In this document: piece by piece, positions 9,976-21,364 of the stretch
Position numbering within the stretch: the stretch's first letter is position 1
Layout of the letters: the number at the start of each line of letters is the position of its first letter
Assembly (NCBI GenBank): GCA_950106755.1
Contig: OX467089.1
Coordinates: forward strand, 5,334,501-5,398,500
Direction: 5' to 3'
Origin: Climacium dendroides
Taxonomy: Eukaryota > Streptophyta > Bryopsida > Hypnales > Climaciaceae
DNA: 64,000 bases
The notes under the pieces: generated by a model
What the model saw: the letters and a program-made list of their open reading frames with translations, nothing else
What the model was told of the DNA's origin: nothing
Database searches by the model: none
Made by a program: the position numbers and the translations under genes

Positions 9976-12900
9976 CTACATCTTGAGTCCCATTTTCAAG
10001 CCCCACCCAAAAGGAAACAAGGGATTGTAGTACTTGTCGCCGACATTCATGGGCAACTGATCCACACGGCGAAACCAAGTCGTGGCCAACGTCCCTTGAA
10101 ACTCGAAGCTGCCGAAGAGCACCTCCGCCACGCCGCGGCCTTCGGAGCCCGGCAGCCAGGCCGCGACGAAGGCGTTCATGTAGCCGAGGTAAGGCTCCAC
10201 CACCAGCGGTCGGCCGGAGACCAGGACCACCACGCAGGGGACGTGGGAGCACGTGTCTTTGATCAAGGCCGGGTAAGGGGCCGGCATGTTGAGGTGGTTG
10301 AGGTTGTCGCCCGCCACTTCGGCGTAGGGCTGCTCGCCCGCGACCACGATGGCGTAGTCGAAGTTCTTGCCCTTGGCGTAGTTGGGGGAAGGAGTGGCTT
10401 GGTAGTCCACTTGGGTGGTCTTGCTCACCACTTGCTGGATGCCGCCCAGGATCGTGGTCCCTGAAACAGAAGACGTATCAGTACCTTAACAATCTTGACA
10501 GTGGCACAAACAAGGGTGCGTGAGTGGGGTGTTTTTGAGATGAGGTCGAGACTGAGGCTTTGATTACCTCTGGTGGTGGAGCCTTTGGAACCTTGCCAAC
10601 TGATAGTCCAGCCTCCGCATTGCAAACCAATGTCATTAGCGTGAGCTCCCACAACTAAGACCTTCTTAGCAGACTTGTTCAACGGCAAAATTTTCTTCCT
10701 GAAACTGTCACCGTTCTTCAAGAGCACCAGGGACTTTCGCACTGCTTCTCGTGCTAACGCCCCATGCGACTGCGACCAATTACAAAAGAATGAAACACAG
10801 TTAAAAGGATTACCACTGAGATGAGGATTTCGACATGTGAGGACCGAGGAGGGTACTTAACCTGATGCCATTTCCTATACTGAATGTCAATTTCGTTAAA
10901 CTGGCATTTGGGGGGAGCGCAACCTGAAACATAAATCTAGTGACCAGTGACCGGTCTTAGTTTAAGAGTCTTGTGTTAGATAAATATCAGAATTTTTGGA
11001 GCCTAGAACTGCACCAATTTAATAAAGCTGAGGATACCGACCCCCGTTGCCAACTGCAACTCGGTATCCTCAACTTGATTGAACTAGCTTGATATAACAA
11101 GTTTGGTGTAAGAATTACATGGCTAAACGTCTATGGCTAGCGATCTTTGAATGAAAGTGGAGTTGTCTACTGTTACTCCACTAGTGTACAAACTCACGCA
11201 CTCAGTGAGAAAAATTAGATCTCAAGAGAGTTTGCCTCATGAAGTACCCAAGGTGATCTCCCCAGAGCTCTAGATGCTAATCTCTCAATGAACACGGTAG
11301 CATACTCGTACACATTGATTATTGCTTGCAAACAGTATCCTCCATGACTAATCCTTCAGCGACGGAGAAACTAATGTCCATATTATGTGAGTGTAGACCA
11401 GTCTTAAGCAACTGGTAGGGAACTCACCAGTGAGCCCAGGTACGCCTTGAGGCTGTTCTCCCCATATGGATGCTCGAACAGCCCCGCACGCAACTTCACT
11501 CGCAAGATCCTCGTCACAGCGTCATTGATCCTGGCCATCGCAATGGCGCCATTTCCCACATGCCTTTTCACGATGGCGATGAAGTCGACGTAGTCATACG
11601 GCACCATTACCAAATCGATCCCGGCGTTGATCGCAAGTCTGACAGAGTTCGCATAGTTCGTCCCCCAGGGGTTGGTCATACGGTCCACGCCCTCCCAGTC
11701 CGAGATGACGACGCCCTGGAACCCCATCCGGCCTTTCAAGATATCTGTGAGCAGGAACTTGTTGCCATGCATCTTCTGGTTGTTCCAGCTGGAGTAGGAC
11801 ACCATGATAGTGGAGACGCCCTTGGCGATGGCGTCCGGGTAGGCGCCCATGTGCGTCTTCACGAGCGTTTCGTAGCTGAGTTGTGTGTTGCCCATGTCGA
11901 CGCCGCCCCACGTCCCGCCATCACCCACGAAGTGCTTCGCGCAGGCCAGCACCTTGCGCCTGCATGGAAACCACAAGCAAAACCCAGGATTCAACCACCA
12001 AATGCACAAACAATCTTGTTTCGATTGTTTTCAATTGTCCAAATATCTCACAACGATTTGGTGCGAGGAGGTTGCAGGTTGTAGGTTGCAGCTTTCCAAG
12101 AGGTCGACAGTGCCAACATGAAATTTGAATAACATATGTTGTTGTGCCTATTGTAATTATTGAGATCTACATTTAATGGCGTATGAGGTGTCCTGTGGGA
12201 GTGTGGGTTATATAATACCATTTGAGTGACAATGTTGACCTAGAATTTAAGAGTTGCAATAAATCATATCGTAAGACAACTAGATCTAATTGCAACCCTT
12301 ATGCAAATGACTTGTACGTCAATTGAATCAAGCTTCCAAAGAGCTTGAGAATGAGGGTTTGAGTTGGTATGTCTTTCACTGGGAGGATCGTGGGGTTAAG
12401 CCTGTTTTAGCCCTGTTCGGCATTATTTTTAGAGCTTGTTTCCATTGCAGTTGGACTAGAGGGTGTGGTGTTCAACATCCAGCTGTGCATTGTTGCATGC
12501 CGGACCCTCCAATCCAGCGTCAATAATAACATGCTCTTAATTAACCCCTTAACGTCAATTTCGTTTGAACACAACGTCAATTTCGTTAAATTGGCGGTAT
12601 TGCATTTCTTTGTTACCTTTCAACATAAATCTGTGTTCTGGAATATAGGTCCATACCTATTCTAGATGTTAGATCTTCATGTACATATCTGTCAAAAAAT
12701 TTGGCGCCGGAATCACGCCACTTTCACGAAATTGACGTTATGCACAGTAAGTCATCTTAAGACTAAAAATGATTTTCGCTCTGGGTTACTATTGTACCCT
12801 CCGTTTCTCTAACGACCACCCTGTGGTTGCACATTCCCCGTATGCCCTGCGACTCCCTCGTGTTGAATACACTTCTGAATCAACAACTTCCACATGCCAA

Positions 12901-13708
12901 GTTGTTATCATATGCGACAGAGAGCCCATTTTGTCCCCAAATTAGGGTTCCAGGTACCATCTCTCACATCTCGTCAAAATTAGGGTGAACTCATTGGTGT
13001 GTTATCTCTCACATCTACCCCGAATCCAGAAAACAATTTTATCAACGGGCGTTCGACTCACCTGTCCTGCAAGTACGGTCCCTTCCACCCCGCCGGACAT
13101 TGCCCTTGCAACCCATCAATAATACTCGTCATACTCCTCACCACTCCCGGATCTTCACTGTAACTCTCATAGCACCTCCCCCACCTCGGATCCCTGCACA
13201 CCGCCAGACACGGCGCGAACGAATACACGATTGCCGTGGCCCTCACCTCCAGTGCCGTCGCACTTCCGATCCTTCTCACCAGCCATGGATCCCTCGTGCA
13301 CCCCAACCCTACGTTATGCGGAAAGATGGTCGCCCCGTAGGCGTTGTTATGTCCGTGGACGGCATCAATCCCGTACAGCATCGGGATACCCAGACGGGTG
13401 CTGAGGGCGCCGGACTGGAGGCTGTTGGTCATGGCCATCCACTGGGATGGAGTGGCGCGGAATGTGGGCTCGCTGCCGCCGCCGCTCAGGACGGAACCGA
13501 TCGTGTACTTCTGGAGGACGGAAGGGGTGGCGACGCTGCGCTCGATTTGAGTCATCTGGCCGATCTTCTCGTCGAGAGTCATGCGGGAAAGGAGGTCGGC
13601 GACGCGCTTCTCGACGGGTTGGCGGGGGTCTTTGTACAATTGGGCGGCGGCAGGATTTGAAAGTACCAGGATCAAGGCAAACAGCCCCCACTGTGATGAT
13701 AACCCCAT
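9976..13708 (-). CDS. GH3 beta-glucosidase / 1,3-beta-glucan exohydrolase-like enzyme
   Basis: Exons on the minus strand: 13708-13062, 11959-11428, 10769-10568, 10460-9976, all with GT-AG junctions and matching phases, giving 621 residues, normal for plant GH3 exohydrolases. The start chosen (MGLSSQW) begins a hydrophobic signal peptide ending near NPAAAQ, so the enzyme is likely secreted to the wall. Family marks: [18 protein letters not shown] near residue 40, [17 protein letters not shown] (224-225) in [10 protein letters not shown], and the nucleophile Asp303 in [12 protein letters not shown]. The C-terminal domain has [26 protein letters not shown] and the [14 protein letters not shown] segment of the acid/base region. 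It should release glucose from the ends of beta-glucans or beta-glucosides; the exact substrate is not readable. The second intron-side neighbour is a MITE (12541-12744). High G+C makes long antisense open frames, which are shadows. Confidence 0.95.
10880..10940. repeat. Fragment related to the intron MITE at 12541
   Basis: GTCAATTTCGTTAAACTGGC and, 25 bases on, ACATAAATCT repeat the interior of the element at 12541-12744. It lies in intron 2 of the GH3 gene, so two introns of one gene carry related pieces. Confidence 0.5.
11021..11080. repeat. 60-bp perfect-core hairpin in GH3 intron 2
   Basis: Arms 11021-11040 and 11061-11080 pair over 20 bases with two mismatches; the inner 12 (TGAGGATACCGA / TCGGTATCCTCA) are perfect. 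The loop is 20 bases and has its own short GTTGC/GCAAC pairing. It sits inside the intron between exons 2 and 3. Confidence 0.8.
12541..12744. mobile_element. MITE-like element with AACGTCAATTTCGT inverted ends
   Basis: The left part has AACGTCAATTTCGT at 12551-12564 and a second direct copy from 12573; the mirrored ACGAAATTGACGTT is at 12726-12739. The left edge begins TTAACCCCTT, like other TTAA-bounded elements here, but the matching right AAGGGGTTAA is missing. It lies in intron 1 of the GH3 gene. Confidence 0.65.
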
Positions 13709-14960
13709 CTTGGTGATGCGATCGCTGCCTGAATCAACAACAACCACAACACTCTTCAAAATCGTTTGCATCTCAGGACTTAAATGGTCGTGTATTCAAT
13801 AAAATGGTAAGTTCCAGGGCAGTATAACGTTTAGTTGAGATTCACTTGCCCAAAGCTTGAAAAACTAGACCTGCTGTAGAGCTGAAGTTTCAGTTGAATT
13901 GAGGGTCACACAAACTGCGTCAAATTCAAACGAATATGAGGTTCTCGAGACTAGACCGAACTGATTACCTGCGTCAAATGCAAGTTAAACAAACTGGAAA
14001 AGTCGAGCATTACCTTTCCCTGTGGCTCCTAGAACCCCTTCAAACACCAGCCAAACCTGCTGATCTTTGTTCACACGGTTGAATCTCCTTAATCAACGAC
14101 AAGACGCCGAGGTACGGTCTTAAGTCAAACTCATAAAGCTCAAAAACTGAAACTGAACTTCCAGTCAAATCATTCACAGTTGGCACTACACATCTAGACT
14201 CCTGACACCATTCGAATTCCAAATCACTAGCTTGTTGAATAGCATGGGGACAAGTGCAAGTGCAAGGCATTGCAGCTGAGCCTTCGGTCCGTTACTGGGC
14301 CGATTTTCAGGCGCGTCAATCTCCTATAACGACACTACAAAATTACATATCTCGATTCGATCGCGTCAAATTCACAAGGCCCCAAAACTGAACTTCCTGT
14401 CCATGACATTGGCCATTCGCAGGTGGCTCTAAACATCGGTCCACAGTCGACTCCTGACGTACACCATTCGAATTCCAGTGACGGAAGAGGAGATCAGCGT
14501 GGGCACTGTGCTTATAGCTCGATCGATCCCTTATTAGAAGAACAGGGAAGTACGAGGGCAAGTGCAAGGCTTCGCAGCTGATCGAGTGCATGTGGACGTT
14601 GTGCACTTGTACCGGGACATGTACGTGTGGAGGTTGTGCACTCGTACGGCGGTAGGGATCATTTGAAAGGGGCGGAGATTACGCCGAAAGATCAGGACTA
14701 AAAGTCGACAAATGTATTAGCAACTGCCTTGGGAAGAGATCGATCATGGAAGTCCGGAAGTCCGGGACTCCGGATCTGGTTCGGTGGGCCTGATGTACGG
14801 AATGTGAGTCAACTGACTCCGTAATTGCGCACTCTACTGTGGTAGACAGTTCCAATTGTCGAGCTAGCCCTGTTTTTTTAATTTCAGCTGAACGCCGATG
14901 ATAACTGATGTTGAGCGAAAGGGTTTTCCGTCAAGAAGAGAGGCTGATTTCACGCAAGGT
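13709..14960. promoter_or_regulatory. Upstream region of the GH3 gene with an internal duplication
   Basis: Upstream of the GH3 start, 14140-14280 and 14380-14600 are diverged copies: both contain AACTGAACTTCC, GACTCCTGAC followed by ACACCATTCGAATTCCA or CACCATTCGAATTCC, and CAAGTGCAAGGC before GCAGCTGA. The stretch is richer in G+C than the spacer and probably contains the promoter and 5' untranslated region. No convincing TATA box was fixed. Confidence 0.45.
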
Positions 14961-15298
14961 AAAACCTGCCGCAGCCAAGTATCAAACACACAACCACCTC
15001 ATTTAGTTTGGGTACCTCACTACCATCATCCAGTAGTTTAGGGTCATTTCATACTATGTTCAATACACTTTTAGTCATGCCCATAACATAGCCTTAACTC
15101 TTAAACGCTAACTCGGATATTTGGCGTTCAAAACCTGCCGCAACCAAGTATCAAACACACAACAACATCATTTAGTTTGGGTACCTCACCACCATCATCC
15201 AGTTTAGGGTCATCTCAGACCATGTTTGGTACACTTTTAGTCATGCCTACAAAATAGTCTTAATCCTTAAACGCTAACTTGGACATTTGGCGTTCAAG
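14961..15298. repeat. 169-bp tandem duplication
   Basis: Two head-to-tail copies (about 14961-15129 and 15130-15298) both begin AAAACCTGCCGCA and contain AAGTATCAAACACACAAC, AGTTTGGGTACCTCAC, CACTTTTAGTCATGCC and TTGGCGTTCA. They differ at scattered bases. No coding potential is seen. Confidence 0.9.
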
Positions 15299-15304
15299 GG
15301 ATGT

Positions 15305-15475
15305 TAGGGAATCCTTTTAGTAGGATAAAAGTGCAACTATTCATGTTTGGAATTTTGTTGTGAAAGGAAAGGTCTTTTAGAATAGTTTGACTTTTAATCA
15401 GTGTTTTTGTTATTTTTTAAGTCAATGATTTATATGGTAATGAAAAAGGATGATTTCCAAGGTCAATTGTTTGTT
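15305..15475. repeat. Dispersed repeat D, copy 1
   Basis: AAAGTGCAACTATTCATG, GGAATTTTGT, GAAAGGAAAGGTCTT, ATAGTTTGACTTTTAAT and AAAAAGGATGATTTCCA occur in the same order as in 37896-38200 and 48284-48630. It is one of three sites of this family in the window. Confidence 0.7.
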
Positions 15476-16113
15476 CTTTAAGGATTAAAGGACAAGACCT
15501 ATCACTAAGATGTTTTGTCAAAAATGATTTGATTTATGAACCAACAGGTGCATTCTTCATTTCTTTAGTAATTTAGAAAATCATTCATTGTCTACTTTTT
15601 GGCCTTAGTAGTATTTTAGGGTTAAATGTCTATGGATTCACTTTGTATGATTCTTCAAATGAGTCATGTATACTGTATAGAATGGAGACAAATGATATTT
15701 TTCATCTAATTTTTTTGGAAGAATCTTTTAAATGTTCATAGGATGTTGGTGTAAACCACATTCATTGAGATGGGAAATTCATTAAAATGGCGATATTCCG
15801 CATGCCATTTACGCAAGTCAAGAGCACATACAAGAATGCTTCTCAGCATGTCAACCTTATAGATGACTATATGTGCCAATTCTATCCCCAGCAAATCCAA
15901 ATTGCAACTCTTCACTCCCATGTCATTTTTCTATGAATTTCTTCCATTTTGCAATCCCTTTTTATACCATTTTCACGGAATTATTGCCATTTTAATGAAA
16001 TTTCCCATTGAGGTATTATTGATTCTTTTACAAAAGAAGATTCTAATGACATTGTAAACGCTTTGTAGGCAACTAAAATTTATAGCAATGGAGTTCAGTC
16101 AAAAGACTCTTGA
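15476..16113. other. AT-rich spacer
   Basis: Nothing beyond short AT-rich words is seen. The frames of 61 and 64 codons at 15736-16057 face each other in palindromic-looking DNA and have no motif. Confidence 0.35.
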
Positions 16114-17038
16114 TTAACCCCTAAAGCACCATTTGTCCCCTCAAGGGACAATTTGGGTCCGGGTAGGTTCCTATTGACTCAATTTGTAATGAATGTTTTT
16201 GAGATTTTTAGAGGTTGTGTAGTTTGCCAAGAGCTTTGTAAATATATAATTTTTGTTTCAATCGGTGCCCAGGAGAAAAAGTTATGGCACAATAAGCCAA
16301 AAACAAAAGTCAACGGGCAACACAAAAAAAAAAGTCAAAATAATTTTTTCAATAATTTTTTCCTAAAATCTTATATTTTGTCTACATTTGAAACTTTGAT
16401 TCATTCCATTTGGACTAGTTATGAGAAAGTTATGGACAATCTTAGTTTTTTGAGCAATCTAAGCATCTTCTTGAAAAAATAATTTATAGAATTCATTTGT
16501 AAATGCAATTTTTACAATTTTCCAAAAAAAATTGTTAAAAAAGTTTAGGTTTGCTTTCTAGGAAAATCTCACCGTTGGAATTATTGTATGTCAATTCCAT
16601 CTTAAAGCTATTAATGATTTTGTTTTTCCTTCAATCTTTAACCTACTTCTACTCCATAATTTTTTAATGAGTGAAAATTAAGTGTTTTTTTGTTGAATTT
16701 TTTTCCTTAAATTCTCAACTCAACTATTAAACATAAAAATTTAGAAAATCAAAATTAATAGTGCAAAACATTTTAGTTAAAAAGATTCAAAGCCAAAAAA
16801 TCTAGTCAAGCAAGTTACAAAAAAACTTGTTTTCTTCACTTTGGATGGAAATATCTTGCAATCTATGCAGTCAAATTTGATGAAATTTTTATCACATGTT
16901 TTCAAAAAAGTAAAGTACAAGATCCTACATTTGGATTTTGAAAAAACATAATTTTTTTGTTTTCTTAGGTGAATGCAACACAAGTGGTAGTTCTCAATGG
17001 TTTTTGACAAAAAACACCTTCAGGGCTTTAGGGGTTAA
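16114..17038. mobile_element. TTAA-bounded non-autonomous element, 925 bp
   Basis: Edges are TTAA at 16114-16117 and 17035-17038. The left terminus starts CCCCTAAAGCACC, the right terminus reversed starts CCCCTAAAGCCCTGAAGG. The interior is reversed relative to the copies at 3900-4706, 17340-17923 and 23326-24252: GGACTAGTTATGAGAAAGTTATGGAC here matches, in complement, their 'ataactttctcatcactagtcc' block. No transposase frame is present. The family has internal homology over most of its length, so it is a real repeat family and not chance TTAA pairs. Confidence 0.85.
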
Positions 17039-17339
17039 AATGCTTATAGCACTTTAGTTTTTTATTGTAAACATCAGAAAAAATAATTGGATGATATTTC
17101 TTTAGGATGAAAACATAACAAATTTTGTAACAAGAGTCATGAAGTTGATAGCAATTGATGGAATTTGATTATAGCATTTTGAATACTAGCATTCAATTAG
17201 AAGACTCTTGATGAAAATTCTCATTGTGCTTTAGGTTTTTATTGTGAACATGAGATGAAATAATTGGATGGTATTTCTTCAAGATGAAAACATGGTGGAT
17301 TTTGTAAAAGAGTTGTGACAAGGGTTGTACACTACATAC

Positions 17340-17923
17340 TTAACCCCTAAAGTCCCAAAGCCACTTTTCTGTCAAAACCATTCAAAACTACCACTTTTGC
17401 TACATTCCCCTACAAAACACATTTAAAAAATATTTTTTAGAATTTAACCATAGGATCTTGTTCTACACTTATCTTATATCACGTAATAAAACTTTTGTGA
17501 TTTTTGACCATATAGATTGAAGGATATTAGCATTCAAAGTTAAAAGGAAAAATTTCTTTCAAGAAATTGCTATGATTACCCACAAAACAAGAAGCTCCAT
17601 AACTTTTACATCACTAATCCAAATGGAATGATTCAAAACTTCCCATTTAGAAAAAAATACAATCTATAAGAAAAAAATCATTAAAACTTTTATTTCAATT
17701 TTTTGTGGATTGTTTTGCTGCTCGGTCTCCTCCATTTTGAGGTTATTGTAGCATAACTTTTGCTCCTAGGCACTAATTGAAATAAAAATTATATTCCCCA
17801 AAAGATCATAAGTTTTTCTATCTTATTAGAAAGTTTCAAAAAGTTTCAATAAAAATTGAGATCATATGAACCTACCCAAAATCCATTTTGTCCCTCATAG
17901 GACAATGGGACTTTAGGGATTAA
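17340..17923. mobile_element. TTAA-bounded non-autonomous element, 584 bp
   Basis: Edges are TTAA at 17340-17343 and 17920-17923. The left terminus is CCCCTAAAGTCCCA; the right, reversed, is TCCCTAAAGTCCCA, so 13 of 14 bases agree. The interior shares 'ataactttTACATCACTAATCC' and 'GAGATCATATGAACCTACCC' with other members. It stands only 300 bases from the 925-bp member in the opposite internal orientation. No coding capacity. Confidence 0.87.
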
Positions 17924-18430
17924 TATAATAGGATGTTATACTATACACACATGTCAAAAGAAGAAAATATAAACACTATTGGAAATCAAAGATTAAATAT
18001 TGGTTTGAATTTTATAATCATTAATCTTGGCACTTTTAATTATGCCGTGTACTTGTTCATTCTTACTAAGGTGGCTACGCCCAAAATCACAACCTCTCCA
18101 AAACCGCCATCATCACTCTATGTACATCTCCAAGATCAATATGTACGTAGGTTGAAGAAACAATTTTAAAACCTCTACCACAAAAAACCTATAACCCTTC
18201 ATATTAACTTTTGCATACAATATCCAAATGTCTTGTTCTTTGGTGCATTAGAACGTCCTTTCACTTACCCACAAGAAATTCAATGAAAATTTGACCAGTC
18301 TAATAATAACTACCCAAAGTAGCGAAAAGTGGCGGTTTGTGTACTCTGAACTATGGATAAACCCTAAACCCTGTCTCCCTTCTCATGGCACTTTGTTTCC
18401 ACTGCCCCCCGCATGCAGACGAATGTTTTG
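17924..18430. other. Spacer
   Basis: No gene or repeat is supported. Short frames at 17933-18169 and 18291-18476 have no recognisable features. Confidence 0.35.
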
Positions 18431-18439
18431 GTTCAAAAA

Positions 18440-18640
18440 TTCACAATTGTGCATATCCATTCAATCCGCAGCCTGACATTTCCAGTAAATAACACTTGAA
18501 GTGTTCCAGTGCTTCGGTCACTTCTCTCCCAGCGTGCAAGCACAATATGTACTTGGCGAAGTCAGTGATCTCAAATGTGGCTGGATGGAGCGAATAATCT
18601 ACCAATTTTTTTTTCAAATCGAGCAGACTTCTGCCAAATT
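18440..18640 (-). pseudogene. Decayed copy of the hydrolase last exon, distal
   Basis: On the minus strand the frame contains FAKYILCLHAGREVTEALEH, which resembles the [16 protein letters not shown] tail of the intact hydrolase at 19648-21304. It is the farthest and most altered of the partial copies. A minus-strand TATA-like CTATATATACGC stands at about 18715-18726, upstream of it. Confidence 0.45.
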
Positions 18641-18724
18641 TCAAATTGAGCGAACTAGTCTACAGAAATTGGAATTAACAGTGATAGGTTTGACGTTTTA
18701 GCAAATTCAGTCTGCGTATATATA

Positions 18725-19080
18725 GCCACTTCAGCTGTTTATGAAAATCATATGATGTGAGAATATACAGCATACCTACAAGAACACTGGTAGCAAACCA
18801 TGCAACTTATATAACGTACTCTCTACCAGAAAGCCAGCTCCAAAATTCGTTGGGAGCTTCACCCAAAATCCAATCTCGAACTTCGAATTTCAAATAGATT
18901 TTCCGGCATTGCGTCCCCACTTCCCTGGCGTAACCGGTTTCGCAAACCGCAGGGCCGGATATACTTAGCCCACTCATGGTCGTGATCTTTCAGGAGGCAT
19001 CCAGGAAATGAAATTACATTTAGAAATGATTCTGTACATAGCTACAAAATCTGTACATATTTTTCTTAGAACATGCAGCA
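18725..19080 (-). pseudogene. Tandem unit with broken hydrolase terminal exon (copy 2)
   Basis: The unit carries AGCTGTTTATGAAAATCA at one edge, then AAAATTCGTTGGGAGCTTCACCC, then at 19005-18912 (minus) the residues LLKDHDHEWAKYI, aligned with [13 protein letters not shown] of the intact gene. The same flanking words sit around the intact last exon, so the duplicated unit included the 3' untranslated region. Stops and substitutions show that it is not translated as an enzyme. Confidence 0.7.
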
Positions 19081-19445
19081 GTGTTTTCAGCAACTTGCGC
19101 TGTTTATGAAAATCACGTAACTTGGGACCACTGCTGGATATGAATCCACAAGAAGTACTTGGGAAAACATGCAACACTTGTTACCCTAAACCCCAAACCC
19201 TGAATTATGCAGCACATGCCACAACGCCCAAAATTCATTGTGAGCTCCACTCAATCATCGAGTTTCAAATAGATTTTCCGGCATTGCACGGTCACTTCTT
19301 TCCCAGTGACCTCGTCGACGTGATCTTGCAGCAGGAAGTGTCCCGCATCCCACAAATGAAACTCACATAGGCTAAATTTAGCAAAGGTTTACAGTTACAA
19401 AAATGTGAAAGACAATGATATTTTATATTATACAACATACAGGAG
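19081..19445 (-). pseudogene. Tandem unit with broken hydrolase terminal exon (copy 1)
   Basis: At 19372-19290 on the minus strand the frame reads EFHLWDAGHFLLQDHVDEV, against [19 protein letters not shown] in the intact gene. It keeps the catalytic-histidine motif but lacks the rest of the protein. The unit is framed by GTGTTTTCAGCAACTTGCGC plus CTGTTTATGAAAATCACGTAA, found again at 19446 next to the real gene. This is a partial tandem duplication of the final exon and 3' flank. Confidence 0.82.
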
Positions 19446-19647
19446 TGTTTTCAGCAACTTGCGCTGTTTATGAAAATCACGTAACCTGAGACCTACTGCT
19501 GGATACGTACAGGAATAGTAGAAAAACATGCAGCTTGCAAATTAAAACTTGCTACCAAGATTCAAAATTCGTTGCACATGAGCTTCACCCAAACTCCAAA
19601 CCCTAAACTTCGAATTTCATTTTATTTGCCGCCATTCGATTCTCCAA

Positions 19648-21304
19648 TCACTCTTTCGCCGGCGTGACCTTCTTCGCAAACTTCAGAATATACTTGGCCA
19701 CTTCATCCACATGATCTTCCAGCAAGAAGTGTCCCCCATCCAACAAATGCAGCTCCGCCTTGGGCAGGTCTCTCAGAAACGCCTTGGCCCCGGGCACTCC
19801 GAAGATGAAGTCATTCTTGCCCCACGTGATGAGCGTAGGGAACTGGTACTTCCGGAACAAGGCGTGGAAGCCCGGGTACAACTTCAGATTCGTCCGGTAG
19901 TCGTAGAAGAGGGCTAATTGGATCTCCGTGTGGCCTGGTTGTGCCAGGAAGTAGTAGTCCAGGTACCAGTTGTCGGGGGAGATGCGGGCGACGTCTTTCG
20001 CGCCGGTGATGTATTGGGTTCGGGTGGTTTCGAAGGTGAAGAGGGAGAGGAGAGGGGTTTCGTTCTCGGTAGTCTTGTTGGCCCAGTACCTGTAAGCACA
20101 ATTACAACACAATTCGTTGATTTCATGTAAGCTCCGAGCTAAGATCGAGGGATTTCAGGATTCGCGTTCTAGTAAACTGAAGTCCCTCATATTTCCATGA
20201 TAAGAGGAGACTCCCGTTGCGCCTGATTTGGTAATAACCTTGCAGGTTGAGAAACCAGAAGCACAAGATTGAATCCCTTAATTCTAGTTGTGCATTGCAA
20301 GGCCTCCCCATCCGGTTGCAATTTTGGCAATGGAAGGAGCACTGCGAGGTCACAAGGAGCTCTTTTATAAGGCACACTGAAGCAACTAAGTTTAATGAGC
20401 CCATTGCGGACACTAATGGGAGCAAGCCCATTTGTGAGCAAGCCCATTTGTGAACAAAATTGTAATGGTGGTGTACATTCAAGTTCTGAAATGTACACCA
20501 CTAATATAATTTTGCCACAATGAGCTTGCTCCCATTGCCCCACCATGAGCTTACTTACCTTACGCACAGGAGCAGAAGGTCATTTCGGAATCGTGTTTAA
20601 TAATTCTACGAGGGGCTAGTTCGAGGAGGAATTAAAAAGAATTGTGTTGTACCCAATCCAATTGATAACAAAACTGAAAATGGCAGATTAAAGCAGGAAT
20701 TCGAATACCTGTATCTAACACAACTAATTGCGCATTGCAGGAAATTAAATCTTAGTAACTCCATTCCACATCCTGAGGAGCATTTGAAAAAAACAAGGAA
20801 TAATTTGAACAAGCAAACAAACGAGCAGAGAAAACAGCTGCTTGTGTCCCAGGAAGCGTGCACCTACTTGCGAATGGGATCCCAGAAGGAAGTCAGCCCT
20901 TCTTCATACGCATTCCCATTCTGCACGACCATCCCCAGAATCCTCTCCGGATGCGCCTGCAGCAACCGCAACCCCACGGGCGCCCCATAGTCCATGATGT
21001 AAATGTAATAGTTCTTCAACCCCAGCTGCAGGATGAGCTCTTCCACGGTATCCGCCAAGTGATCGAACGTGTAATCAAACTTGTCAACAGGGGGCGAGGT
21101 CGTGTATCCGAATCCTGGGTAATCAGGCGCTACGACGTGGAGGAAGACGGCCAACAACGGAATCAAGTTGCGGAACATGTGCGAAGAGGTCGGGAAGCCG
21201 TGGAGCAGCAGAATCGTGGGGGCGGAAGGGTCCCCAGCCTCGCGGTAAAACATGTTCACGGAGGAGAGGTTCGCCTCTCTGTAGTACACAACAGGGGGCG
21301 CCAT
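19648..21304 (-). CDS. Alpha/beta hydrolase, haloalkane dehalogenase / epoxide hydrolase type
   Basis: Two exons on the minus strand, 21304-20868 and 20089-19648 (GT-AG, phase correct), give 292 residues, the usual size for this hydrolase group. Motifs in order: the oxyanion HGFP at 35-38, DYPGFGYT at 61-68, the nucleophile in MDYGAPVG (Asp105), the acid candidate WGKND (Asp239) and GGHF (His266). An aspartate nucleophile and the DYGxPVG block point to the haloalkane dehalogenase/epoxide hydrolase branch and not to serine esterases. No leader peptide is seen, so it is probably cytosolic. Similar proteins are common in bacteria and fungi, but transfer is not shown here. Downstream lie three decayed copies of its last exon. 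The intron (20090-20867) holds a foldback element. Confidence 0.93.
20414..20536. mobile_element. Foldback MITE-like hairpin in the hydrolase intron
   Basis: Inner arms 20455-20479 and 20490-20514 pair around a loop of about 10 bases, both containing GGTGTACATT or its complement. Outer arms contain ATGGGAGCAAGCCCA and TGAGCTTGCTCCCAT. An extra GAGCAAGCCCATTTGTGA is tandemly repeated on the left arm. The element lies entirely inside the intron. Confidence 0.8.
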
Positions 21305-21364
21305 AGCTGCTGCACGTCGCAGCGAGAATCAAGCAACCAAGCAATGTGAGCAACGCGATTCCAA

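Noticed and set aside
9946..13802. Long open frames on the plus strand opposite the GH3 exons (for example 172-204 codons)
   Set aside because: They are shadows of G+C-rich exons; none has a domain, and the minus-strand exons carry all GH3 motifs with consistent splice phases.
19648..21304. Recent horizontal transfer of the dehalogenase-like gene from bacteria
   Set aside because: The gene has an intron and a plausible plant promoter; without a phylogeny the claim cannot be supported.
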